The position numbers were made by a program, and so were the translations under genes. This document shows, piece by piece, positions 1-6,455 of a stretch of 11,133 nt of DNA (positions are counted from its first letter, which is position 1; each line of letters starts with the position of its first letter). Origin of the DNA: Hydrogenophaga sp. (GTDB taxonomy: Bacteria; Pseudomonadota; Gammaproteobacteria; Burkholderiales; Burkholderiaceae_C); assembly GCA_025458415.1 (NCBI GenBank), contig JALOSN010000036.1, positions 1-11,133 on the forward strand, read 5' to 3'. The notes under the pieces were generated by a model that saw nothing but the letters and a program-made list of their open reading frames with translations, had not been told where the DNA came from and did not search any database.

Positions 1-94
1 CGAGTTTCTGCCGACGAACCCCTGGATCCACCAGCCGTTCGAGAGCTACGACAGCATGCGCCCGGCGCAGTTGCTGGAAAAGTGGAAGCTGTGA
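1..94 (+). CDS. C-terminal end of an unidentified protein (partial, 5' end outside window)
   Basis: An open frame enters from the left edge, with complete codons from base 2, and ends at TGA 92-94. The 30 visible residues end in ...SYDSMRPAQLLEKWKL and are rich in aromatic residues and proline (NPWIHQPFESYD). Codon use matches the neighbouring genes. I do not recognise the family from this tail. The gene lies 58 bp upstream of the cystathionine beta-lyase gene on the same strand, so the two could be co-transcribed, but nothing visible ties their functions together. Confidence 0.6.
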   Translation, partial: EFLPTNPWIHQPFESYDSMRPAQLLEKWKL

Positions 95-152
95 GAGACG
101 CCCACGTGCTTCTGCCCCTGAAACCCTGAGGTATGGCCCTAGGCCCAGTCTG

Positions 153-1352
153 ATGCCCACGCCCGATCTGTCCACCCGTCTCCTCCACCATCCCTACCGG
201 CCGCCGGAGGGCTTCGAGGCGGTGGCGCCGGGGGTGCACAAGGCTTCAACGGTCATCTTCCCGGACGTTCAGGCGCTGCGCAGCCGGGACTGGAAAGACA
301 AGAGCGGCTACACCTACGGCCTGCATGGCACGCCGACCACGTTCACGCTTGAAGAGCGGATCGCGACGCTGGAGGGAGGCCGGTTCTGCGTGCTGGCGCC
401 CAGCGGCCTGTCGGCCATCAGCCTGGTGGACATGGCGTTCCTGCGCCAGGGGGAACAGATGCTGCTGCCCGACAACGCGTATGGGCCGGGCAAGGCCTTT
501 GCCGAAGCAGAGATGCGTCAGTGGGGGGTGCAGATCGGCTACTACGACCCCATGGACCCGGCCGACCTGGCCAGCCGGCTCACGCCAGCCACGCGCCTGG
601 TCTGGCTGGAGGCGCCGGGTTCGATCACGCTGGAGTTTCCTGATCTGCCCGCGCTGACCGAGGTGGTCAGGTGTCACAACGCGGGTCAGGTGGCCGATCG
701 TCCCGTCATCACCGTGCTCGACAACACCTGGGGCGCTGGTCTGGCTTTCTGTGCATTCGATCTTGGCGTCGACGTGTCCATGCAGGCACTGACGAAGTAT
801 CCCAGCGGAGGGGCTGACGTCCTGATGGGATCCGTGGTGACTTGCGACCCGGCATTGCACCGGCAAGTCCTGTTGTGCCATATGCGGCTGGGGCTGGGTG
901 TGGCGGCCAACGATGCCGAGTTGGTGCTGCGTGGTCTGCCCACGGTGACCTTGCGATACCAGGCGCAGGACCAGGCGACGCGCGAACTTGCTCAGTGGAT
1001 GCAGACGCAAGAGGGTGTGGTGCAGGTGCTCCATCCCGCCCTGCGGGGCTCGCCTGGCCATGCCTTCTGGAAGCGCGATGCCCGGGCCGCGGCATGCCTG
1101 TTCAGCGTGGTGTTCGACGAACGATTCGCGCCGGCGCAGATGGATGCTTTCTGCGACAGCCTGAGCCTTTTCCAGCTGGGCTGGAGCTGGGCCGGGCCCA
1201 TCAGCCTGTGCGCGCCCTACGATGTTCAGTCCATCCGGTCGCTGACGACATGGCCTCACCGTGGCGGGCTGGTGCGCTTTGCCGTGGGACTGGAGTCGGT
1301 GGAGGACCTGCGGGCCGATCTGGCGCAGGGACTGTCGAAGCTGGTATCCTGA
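153..1352 (+). CDS. metC: Cystathionine beta-lyase (Cys/Met metabolism PLP-dependent enzyme)
   Basis: The 399-residue product is a fold-type I PLP enzyme of the Cys/Met metabolism family. The expected reaction is cleavage of cystathionine to homocysteine, pyruvate and ammonia in cytoplasmic methionine synthesis. Visible landmarks are YTYGLHGTPTTFTLEERIA (53-71), the substrate/PLP-contacting segment; APSGLSAI (82-89), the PLP phosphate loop; WLEAPGS (151-157); LDNTWGAG (189-196), whose Asp190 should contact the pyridine nitrogen; ALTKYPSGG (212-220), with Lys215 as the Schiff-base lysine; and LVRFAVGLE (373-381), whose Arg375 should bind the substrate carboxylate. Length is normal for the family (about 390-400). 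The ATG at 153 has no good Shine-Dalgarno sequence: the nearest GAGG (128-131) is about 20 bases away. Family membership is clear. Cystathionine gamma-synthase or another gamma-elimination activity is a less likely alternative. A 62-residue gene follows 30 bp downstream. Confidence 0.93.
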   Translation: MPTPDLSTRLLHHPYRPPEGFEAVAPGVHKASTVIFPDVQALRSRDWKDKSGYTYGLHGTPTTFTLEERIATLEGGRFCVLAPSGLSAISLVDMAFLRQGEQMLLPDNAYGPGKAFAEAEMRQWGVQIGYYDPMDPADLASRLTPATRLVWLEAPGSITLEFPDLPALTEVVRCHNAGQVADRPVITVLDNTWGAGLAFCAFDLGVDVSMQALTKYPSGGADVLMGSVVTCDPALHRQVLLCHMRLGLGVAANDAELVLRGLPTVTLRYQAQDQATRELAQWMQTQEGVVQVLHPALRGSPGHAFWKRDARAAACLFSVVFDERFAPAQMDAFCDSLSLFQLGWSWAGPISLCAPYDVQSIRSLTTWPHRGGLVRFAVGLESVEDLRADLAQGLSKLVS

Positions 1353-1382
1353 TCACCCCGCAACACTCCGAGATGCACCGCT

Positions 1383-1571
1383 TTGGCCACCCCCAACTAC
1401 GGTTACGAAAAACGCCAACGCGAGTTGGCCAAGAAGCAGAAGAAAGAAGAAAAGCTGCGCGCCAAGAACGCTCGCAAGCTTGGCTCTGACGGCCAGGCTG
1501 TCGAGGACGGCGAGGCCCTGGATGAAACCGCCGCTCCGGACGAGGGTGCTCCCCGCGATTCGGCCGACTGA
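1383..1571 (+). CDS. Small lysine/glutamate-rich conserved hypothetical protein (62 aa, TTG start)
   Basis: The frame starts at TTG 1383 and encodes MATPNYGYEKRQRELAKKQK..., then an acidic tail ending GAPRDSAD. The N-terminal half (about residues 8-32) is strongly basic and should form a charged helix (KRQRELAKKQKKEEKLRAK). The C-terminal half (about 38-62) is acidic and probably disordered. From memory, proteins with a similar MATPNYGYEKRQRE... start are widespread in Burkholderiales, which supports this start; no in-frame ATG exists. A nearby ATG at 1373 is in another frame and gives only an overlapping shadow. There are no membrane segments and no cysteines. The function is unknown; the charge pattern would fit a nucleic-acid or ribosome-associated protein, but that is a guess. 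The gene may be co-transcribed with metC, 30 bp upstream, and it converges with mnmH. Confidence 0.75.
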   Translation: MATPNYGYEKRQRELAKKQKKEEKLRAKNARKLGSDGQAVEDGEALDETAAPDEGAPRDSAD

Positions 1572-1607
1572 AATGTCTCTTTTGGCAGGCGCCAGGTCGG
1601 TTCCTGC

Positions 1608-2669
1608 TCAGGCGTTCACCCGAATCAGATCGAGGGCTGCCTGGTCAAAGGTCTGCGCCGACCGGTCCTTCAGCGACTGGACCGTTGCCACATCGTACCG
1701 AACAAAGTTGCGCCGGATCGAGGCCCCGTATGTCGGGTCGTAGTGTCGCCTGAGGAGGTCCATGACCACCTGGGCCATGTGCCCCTGGCGAACCTGGGCG
1801 ACCCATTCGGCCACCGTCTCCTTGCCGCGCAATTCGGTCAACGCCTCCAGGCGACGACAGAAAAAATCCGGGTCCTTGAGGAAGAAATCGTAGTCTTCCA
1901 TGAGAAGCGCGACGCGCTCTTCGTCCGGTAGTTGCAGATCGATGCAGGGGCTGGCCCTCATGGCCTCGATCAGGGCGTCTGGCACGCGCAGGTTGCCGAC
2001 CTTCTTGCTCTCGCTTTCGACATAAACCGGACGCTTCTCGTCGAACCGGCGCAAGCGGTCCCAGACCAGGGAGTCAAACCGCTTCTGGCTGGGTTGCGCC
2101 ACACCCGGCATGTGACCCAGCACCGAACTGCGGTGGCAGGCAAGGGCTTCCAGATCCAGGACCTGGGCACCGTGTTGTTCCAGGTGATGCAGCAATCGGG
2201 TCTTGCCGCTTCCGGTTGGGCCACATATCACCCGGTAGTGCAGGCGACCCGCCTGGGTCGGCAAATCGGCCACCATGGCGTTGCGCCAGGCCTTGTAACC
2301 CCCGTCAATCAGCGTGACCTGGAAGCCGATGGCACCCAGGATGGTCGCCAGGGAACCACTGCGGTTACCGCCTCGCCAGCAATAGACCAGGGGCTTCCAG
2401 TCCCTTGGTTTGTCCAGCGCATGGCGTTCGATGTGGCCTGCAATGTTGCGGGCGGCCAGCGCCGCGCCGCGCTTCTTGGCTTCAAACGCATTGACCTGCT
2501 TGTACATCGTGCCAATGGCGGCACGCTCTGCGTTGTTCAGGGTCGGCCAGTTGACGGCGTGCGGCAGGTGGTCCAGTGCGTACTCGTCTTCCGAGCGGGC
2601 GTCGATGACGGCGTGAAAAACGTCGATCTGGCGCAGGGCTTCGGCGGCGCTGAGGGTGTGAACAGGCAT
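1608..2669 (-). CDS. mnmH: tRNA 2-selenouridine synthase (rhodanese / P-loop protein)
   Basis: This enzyme (SelU/YbbB) converts 2-thiouridine at wobble position 34 of certain tRNAs to 2-selenouridine using selenophosphate; family members also geranylate the thio group. Numbered from the ATG at 2669 (353 aa), an N-terminal rhodanese domain holds IDARSEDEYALDHLP and the active-site loop YCWRGGNRSGS with Cys97, the same position as the catalytic Cys97 of E. coli SelU. A P-loop GPTGSGKT follows at about 150-157, then DLEALACHRSS and YVESESKKVG (Walker B-like region). An in-frame ATG seven codons upstream (2690) is the longer alternative. I prefer 2669 because it gives the Cys97 register and because a -10-like hexamer sits exactly six bases before it. 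The gene lies 30 bp after tesA on the same strand and converges with the 62-aa gene. Activity needs selenophosphate synthetase SelD, which is not in this window. Confidence 0.94.
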   Translation of the reverse strand: MPVHTLSAAEALRQIDVFHAVIDARSEDEYALDHLPHAVNWPTLNNAERAAIGTMYKQVNAFEAKKRGAALAARNIAGHIERHALDKPRDWKPLVYCWRGGNRSGSLATILGAIGFQVTLIDGGYKAWRNAMVADLPTQAGRLHYRVICGPTGSGKTRLLHHLEQHGAQVLDLEALACHRSSVLGHMPGVAQPSQKRFDSLVWDRLRRFDEKRPVYVESESKKVGNLRVPDALIEAMRASPCIDLQLPDEERVALLMEDYDFFLKDPDFFCRRLEALTELRGKETVAEWVAQVRQGHMAQVVMDLLRRHYDPTYGASIRRNFVRYDVATVQSLKDRSAQTFDQAALDLIRVNA

Positions 2670-2686
2670 CCGGCGATTATCGCCGG
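2670..2686. repeat. 17-bp palindrome around the mnmH -10 element
   Basis: The sequence CCGGCGATTATCGCCGG has 8-base arms that match perfectly around a single central T (2678). It abuts the mnmH start codon and contains the -10-like hexamer. It could be an operator half-site pair or simply a symmetric promoter core; rlmB shares only the central CGATAATCG part. Confidence 0.5.
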
Positions 2687-2703
2687 GCATGCGACAGGAT
2701 CAG
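2676..2703 (-). promoter_or_regulatory. Candidate leaderless promoter for mnmH
   Basis: Reading the - strand, GATAAT (2681 to 2676) matches the sigma-70 -10 consensus at 5 of 6 positions, and six bases (CGCCGG) separate it from the ATG at 2669. This would put the transcription start at or next to the A of the start codon. A weak -35-like CTGATC lies at 2703-2698 with a 16-bp spacer and overlaps the tesA stop codon. There is no Shine-Dalgarno sequence, which is consistent with a leaderless mRNA. The same arrangement precedes rlmB. Confidence 0.45.
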
Positions 2704-3377
2704 CGCGGGATCAAGGGGCGCAGGGCAGGCCAGACGTTGGCCAGCATGATGGGCTGCGCGTCTTCGTTCGGATGGATCCGGTCGGTCTGGAACAGCCTGA
2801 GCGGCTCGGGACCGTCGGCCACGCCGGCCAGAAAGAATGGGACCAGCGCTGCCTGCTCGGCCTTGGCCACCGTACTGAAAATCTGTCGGAACTCCTGCGC
2901 GTAGCGTGCGCCGTAGTTGGGCGGCATCTCCATGCCCACGATCAACACCCGAGCGCCAGCCTCGCGTGACACACGTGCCATGGTGGACAGGTTGTCGCGT
3001 GTCATGTCCAGGGGGAGGCCGCGCAACGCGTCGTTGCCACCCAACTCGATCACCACCACCGCTGGCTGGTGCTGGCGCAACAAGGAGGGCAGGCGGGATC
3101 GGCCGCCAGCCGTGGTGTCTCCGCTGATGCTGGCGTTGATCACGCGTGAGGGCAAGCGTTCGGCAGCCAGCTTTTGCTGCAGCAGGGCCACCCAGCCACG
3201 GCCACGCTGCAGGCCATACTCGGCACTGAGCGAGTCACCCACGATCAGGATGGCCGGACCCTGTGAGTTGCTGGTGGGCGCCTTTGCCTGGGCGCCTGCG
3301 GCCTGCGCGTGGGCTTGGGCACAAAGACCCGCCGTGATGCCGGCGAGCGCGAGCGCGTTAAAGTGACGTCGTTTCAA
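2700..3377 (-). CDS. tesA: TesA-type SGNH hydrolase (arylesterase / acyl-CoA thioesterase I-like), secreted
   Basis: The 225-residue product has a Sec-type signal peptide (MKRRHFNALALAGITAGLCAQAHA, cleavage near residue 24), so it is probably periplasmic. All SGNH blocks are present: GDSLS (47-51, nucleophile Ser49), SGDTTAGG (85-92, oxyanion Gly), GGND (113-116, oxyanion Asn115) and DRIHPN (199-204, Asp199 and His202). Family enzymes hydrolyse aryl esters, acyl-CoAs and lysophospholipids; the real substrate cannot be read from sequence. I chose the TTG at 3377 because a strong Shine-Dalgarno (GGGAAGG, 3391-3385) lies 7 bases upstream and the signal peptide then begins MKRR. An ATG at 3413 would add 12 residues and has no ribosome binding site. 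The gene is divergent from the YbbA ATPase gene and directly upstream of mnmH, an arrangement also known from the E. coli tesA/ybbA/selU region. Confidence 0.9.
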   Translation of the reverse strand: MKRRHFNALALAGITAGLCAQAHAQAAGAQAKAPTSNSQGPAILIVGDSLSAEYGLQRGRGWVALLQQKLAAERLPSRVINASISGDTTAGGRSRLPSLLRQHQPAVVVIELGGNDALRGLPLDMTRDNLSTMARVSREAGARVLIVGMEMPPNYGARYAQEFRQIFSTVAKAEQAALVPFFLAGVADGPEPLRLFQTDRIHPNEDAQPIMLANVWPALRPLIPR

Positions 3378-3384
3378 CTTCAGG

Positions 3385-3391
3385 CCTTCCC
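3385..3391 (-). promoter_or_regulatory. Ribosome binding site of tesA, decides the TTG start
   Basis: The - strand reads GGGAAGG, then seven bases, then TTG (3377-3375). No comparable site precedes the in-frame ATG at 3413. This site lies in the few bases between the two divergent starts and, if YbbA began at GTG 3363, it would lie inside the YbbA coding region. Confidence 0.6.
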
Positions 3392-3398
3392 ATGTCGG

Positions 3399-4061
3399 AT
3401 GTCGGTCGATCATGTGTGCAAGTCGGTCAGCGATTCGACCGGCACGCTGGAGATTCTGCGCGATATCGATTTCAGCCTGAACCGGGGGGAGACCGCCGCC
3501 ATCGTCGGCGCATCCGGGTCAGGCAAAAGCACGCTGCTGTCCATCATTGCGGGCTTGGATACGCCGACCAGCGGAACAGTTCACATTGATGGTGTCGACA
3601 TCTTCGGGCTGGACGAGGACCAGCGGGCGGCGTTGCGTGCAGAAAAGGTGGGCTTTGTGTTCCAGAGTTTTCAGCTGCTGGGCAACCTGACAGCGCTGGA
3701 AAACGTGATGCTGCCGCTGGAGCTTGCCGGGCGACGTGATGCCAGGGTTTCAGCGGTGCAAATGCTGGAGCGGGTGGGGCTGGGTGAACGGCTGGGTCAC
3801 TACCCCAAGCTGCTGTCAGGTGGTGAGCAGCAGCGGGTGGCGCTGGCACGGGCCTTCGTGGTGAGGCCGTCGGTCCTGCTTGCCGACGAACCCACTGGAA
3901 GCCTGGACTTTGCCACCGGTGGACGGATCATGCAGCTGATGTTCGAGCTCAACGCCGAACTGGGAACCACGCTGGTACTGGTGACCCACGACCGCGAGAT
4001 TGCAGGTCAGTGCCAGCGGCGCATCACCATCGAGGCCGGTCGGGTGCTCGCGCTGGCATGA
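3399..4061 (+). CDS. ybbA: YbbA-type ABC transporter ATP-binding protein (LolD/MacB-like family)
   Basis: The 220-residue product is a complete ABC ATPase: Walker A GASGSGKS (37-44), Q-loop FQSFQL (Gln89), signature LSGGEQQR (139-146), Walker B VLLADEP (159-165), D-loop SLD (168-170) and switch His197 in LVTHD. The long match to the YbbA type (RAEKVGFVFQSF, ALENVMLPLEL, ADEPTGSLD) places it in the LolD/MacB/FtsE group. These ATPases power mechanotransmission or lipoprotein-handling permeases rather than classical import. In E. coli, ybbA is followed by the permease gene ybbP. Here the next gene is a histidine kinase on the opposite strand, so the membrane partner must be encoded elsewhere or is absent. 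The start is uncertain: ATG 3399 has no clear ribosome binding site, and GTG 3363 would add 12 residues and overlap the start of tesA. The divergent link to tesA is conserved with E. coli. Confidence 0.88.
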   Translation: MSVDHVCKSVSDSTGTLEILRDIDFSLNRGETAAIVGASGSGKSTLLSIIAGLDTPTSGTVHIDGVDIFGLDEDQRAALRAEKVGFVFQSFQLLGNLTALENVMLPLELAGRRDARVSAVQMLERVGLGERLGHYPKLLSGGEQQRVALARAFVVRPSVLLADEPTGSLDFATGGRIMQLMFELNAELGTTLVLVTHDREIAGQCQRRITIEAGRVLALA

Positions 4062-4091
4062 ACGGTGAATCCCTGCCATGCTGGCTGCGCA

Positions 4092-5786
4092 TCAACTGGG
4101 GTCGGGCTGTGCCGGAGGCTGCTGCAACAGCGACTTGAGGCGCAGAGGCCGGACCGGCTTGCGCAACACCGGGATGTCAGCGGGAGACTCCAGCGCAAGT
4201 TCGCCGGTGAGCAGAATGCAGCGTGTCACCGAGCCATGCTCGCGCACCCGGCGAAGAAGCGTCAGTCCGTCCATTGCGCCAGGCAGGCGCCAGTCACTGA
4301 TCACGGTGTCGGCCGGAAATCCCTTCAACGCCTGCAGAGCCTCTTCGGCCGTGCCAACGGCCAGAACCTCGATTCGCCACCCTCGAATCAGCTGGGCCAT
4401 GGCATCCCGCACCAGGGCATGGTCTTCCACCAGCAGTACGTGGGATGCCATGCGCCCGGCGTTGCGGCCCTCTGGCGCGGCGGGCTCCGCCTGAGGTTCA
4501 GGTGCAGGCACCATGGGCAGGCGGATCTCGAAGCACGATCCTCTGCCAGGGGTCGACCGGACCTGCACTGGCAGATCAAGCAGCTGGCATAGGCGACGCA
4601 CTGTGGCCAGGCCCAATCCACTGCCCCGGTCCGGGGCGCGTTCGACGTTGCCCAGTTGCATGAATTCCTCGAATACGGTCTCCAGATGCTCGGGGGCAAT
4701 CCCCACACCAGTGTCCAGCACCTGAAGACGAATCTGTTTCCCGAGTGGTCGGGCAGCCACCAGAACACCCCCTTGCCGGGTGTAGCGGATGGCGTTGGAC
4801 AGCAGGTTGGACAGGATGCGTTCCAGCAGATCCGGGTCCGTATGCACCCATGCGTCTCGGACATGCAGTCGCAGTCTGAGCCCCTTGCCCCGGGCCATGG
4901 GGTCGTGAAGCCTGAAGACGCGCAGCATCATGGTGGGCAGATGGACCGGTCTTGCGTGGACCTCCACCCGTCCGGCATCCAGGCGGGCGATATCCAGAAT
5001 GCCATCGAGCAGCCGGTCGAGCGCCTCCAGGCATTGCCCCATGCTGTCCACGACCCGAGGGCTGAAGTCACCGCGGGCCAGCAGGCCCTGGTACAGATTG
5101 AGCGCTTGCAGGGGTTGGCGCAGGTCATGGCTGGCTGCCGCCAGAAACCGCTGCTTGGCGTCCCGGGCCTGCTGGGCCTGCAGGCGCAAGTCGATGGTCT
5201 CCTCCAGCTGCCGGCTCCGATCCTGCACCAGGCGCAGCATCAGGAAAACGAAACTGGCACCGATCAGGCCCAGGGTCACCAAAGAGCGGTCGCCACTGGC
5301 GAGGAGACTGAAGACGATGGGTCCGATGAGCAGTGGCATGGACAACCTCAATGCCAGTGAGTCGGACGATGCCGAGAACGAAAAGGCGATCGACGTCGAG
5401 ACGAGCGCCACCGTCAGGGCCAGGGCCTTGAAGACGTCCTGGGCGTCAAAGAGCAGAATGCCCGCGCTGCCCCAGGCGCATGCGCTGAACAGCACCCGAA
5501 GCCGGTGCCAGCGCAGCGCCTGCCGCATGGCCGAAGCCTCCATCGGTGGTTGGCGCAACGGGCGCAGGACGCGCAGGCCCATGCCGAGAAACACTGCGCA
5601 CGCCCATGCGATCGCAGCGGGAACGTGCTGGGGATAACCGAAGTAGGCCGCCATCAGCAGGGTGATCACCGCTTGCCAGGCCACAGCACCTGGAGACCAC
5701 CTCATGCTCAGTCGCAACACCTCGTGCTGGACCTTCAGCGCATTGCCGGTTTCTGTTGCGGCTTGATCGGCCGGGGTCAGGTTCAT
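4092..5786 (-). CDS. Hybrid sensor histidine kinase with six TM segments and a C-terminal receiver domain
   Basis: This 564-residue inner-membrane kinase has six predicted TM helices (about 35-50, 55-76, 97-113, 118-136, 147-163, 168-186) with short loops and no evident periplasmic sensor or PAS domain. A helical linker (187-213) leads to the H-box AAASHDLRQPLQAL (phospho-acceptor His220). The N-box NLLSNAIRYT (327-336), G1 DTGVGI (358-363), an F-box-like region EEFMQLGN, and G2 GSGLGLATV (388-396) follow. A Pro/Glu-rich linker (about 425-446) precedes a receiver domain with acidic Glu454/Asp455, phospho-acceptor Asp498 in ISDWRLPG, Thr527 and Lys543. The architecture is HisKA-HATPase-REC without an HPt domain. 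It follows the response regulator gene by 15 bp, and no Shine-Dalgarno is visible, so translational coupling is likely. The signal is unknown; stimuli in or near the membrane would fit this layout. Confidence 0.92.
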   Translation of the reverse strand: MNLTPADQAATETGNALKVQHEVLRLSMRWSPGAVAWQAVITLLMAAYFGYPQHVPAAIAWACAVFLGMGLRVLRPLRQPPMEASAMRQALRWHRLRVLFSACAWGSAGILLFDAQDVFKALALTVALVSTSIAFSFSASSDSLALRLSMPLLIGPIVFSLLASGDRSLVTLGLIGASFVFLMLRLVQDRSRQLEETIDLRLQAQQARDAKQRFLAAASHDLRQPLQALNLYQGLLARGDFSPRVVDSMGQCLEALDRLLDGILDIARLDAGRVEVHARPVHLPTMMLRVFRLHDPMARGKGLRLRLHVRDAWVHTDPDLLERILSNLLSNAIRYTRQGGVLVAARPLGKQIRLQVLDTGVGIAPEHLETVFEEFMQLGNVERAPDRGSGLGLATVRRLCQLLDLPVQVRSTPGRGSCFEIRLPMVPAPEPQAEPAAPEGRNAGRMASHVLLVEDHALVRDAMAQLIRGWRIEVLAVGTAEEALQALKGFPADTVISDWRLPGAMDGLTLLRRVREHGSVTRCILLTGELALESPADIPVLRKPVRPLRLKSLLQQPPAQPDPS

Positions 5787-5801
5787 GCGGCTGCCCGGGG
5801 T

Positions 5802-6455
5802 TCAGGACAACAGCGCCCGTGCCAGCACGACCGCCTGCAGGCGGTTGCCCACGCCCATCTTGTCGAAAATGGTGTCCAGGTGGTTTTTCACGGTGGATGG
5901 GGAAATGCCCAGGGTCTGGGCGATCACCTTGTTGCTGGCGCCCGTGGCCAGCAGCCGGATGACTTCCATCTGCCTTTCGGTGAGACCGAAATCGGCGCAC
6001 CCGGTGTCGGGCGCAGGCGGTGTCACCGGCTCGTGAAAGCAGCTTTCCCCCCGACCCAGGCGTTCCAGGGCCGACATCAGCTCGCTCATCTCCATGGATT
6101 TGGACAGGAAGGCCGAGAGTCCGGCATCGCGGGCCTGCCCCGACAGCACGCCCACATCCTCTCCCGAGATCAACCCGAAACCCACATCCGGGAAGCGCTG
6201 ACCCAGCTGAATGGCCGCTGCCAGTCCGGTGGTGCCGGGCATGCGGTAGTCGAGCAGCACCAGGTCGAAACGCTGCGGATGCTGTTCCAGCTGACGGGTG
6301 GCCTCGATGATGGATGCGACGGTCACCACATCGATGTGCGGCGCCAACTGCCGCACAGCCATGCCGAAGCTCTCGCGGAACAGCGGGTGGTCATCGACCA
6401 GCAGCAGGCCGAACGCTATGGCCGACAGAGGCGGAGTTGGCGAGGACTCGGACAT
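5802..6455 (-). CDS. NarL/FixJ (LuxR)-type response regulator
   Basis: The 217-residue protein has a receiver domain (about 16-132) and a LuxR-type helix-turn-helix (about 156-215). Receiver residues are Asp21/Asp22 in LLVDDHP, phospho-acceptor Asp69 in LLDYRMPG, Ser97 (ISGE) at the usual Thr/Ser switch position, and Lys119 (SKS). The DNA-binding part reads LTERQMEVIRLLATGASNKV, then GISPSTVKNHL, the classical GerE/LuxR pattern. Phosphorylation of Asp69 by the adjacent kinase should control DNA binding. I start it at ATG 6455: the frame stays open upstream, but the longer version is a GC-rich shadow across the lipoprotein gene. A -10-like TATCCT (6471-6466) lies ten bases upstream of the ATG. 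The gene is divergent from the lipoprotein/OmpA pair across 141 bp, which makes that pair a plausible target. The target itself is inference. Confidence 0.92.
   Translation of the reverse strand: MSESSPTPPLSAIAFGLLLVDDHPLFRESFGMAVRQLAPHIDVVTVASIIEATRQLEQHPQRFDLVLLDYRMPGTTGLAAAIQLGQRFPDVGFGLISGEDVGVLSGQARDAGLSAFLSKSMEMSELMSALERLGRGESCFHEPVTPPAPDTGCADFGLTERQMEVIRLLATGASNKVIAQTLGISPSTVKNHLDTIFDKMGVGNRLQAVVLARALLS

Noticed and set aside
133..153. Six-codon micro-frame (MALGPV) whose stop overlaps the metC ATG as TGATG
   Set aside because: GAGG sits only one base before its ATG, too close for efficient initiation. A leader-peptide role is possible but not supported by anything else.
246..1259. 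337-codon open frame antisense to metC
   Set aside because: It lies wholly within metC, and its His/Gln/Arg-rich translation has no recognisable motif.
1572..1607. Possible bidirectional terminator in the convergent gap between the 62-aa gene and mnmH
   Set aside because: Only a 4-bp stem (TGGC/GCCA) around AGGC is visible, without a convincing T-run on the correct side.
1932..2969. 345-codon + strand frame opposite mnmH and tesA
   Set aside because: It is the reverse complement of two well-supported genes and runs across their boundary; it has no motif of its own.
4062..4091. Possible terminator between ybbA and the histidine kinase gene
   Set aside because: GCATG/CATGC arms are just five bases with a long loop and no T-run.
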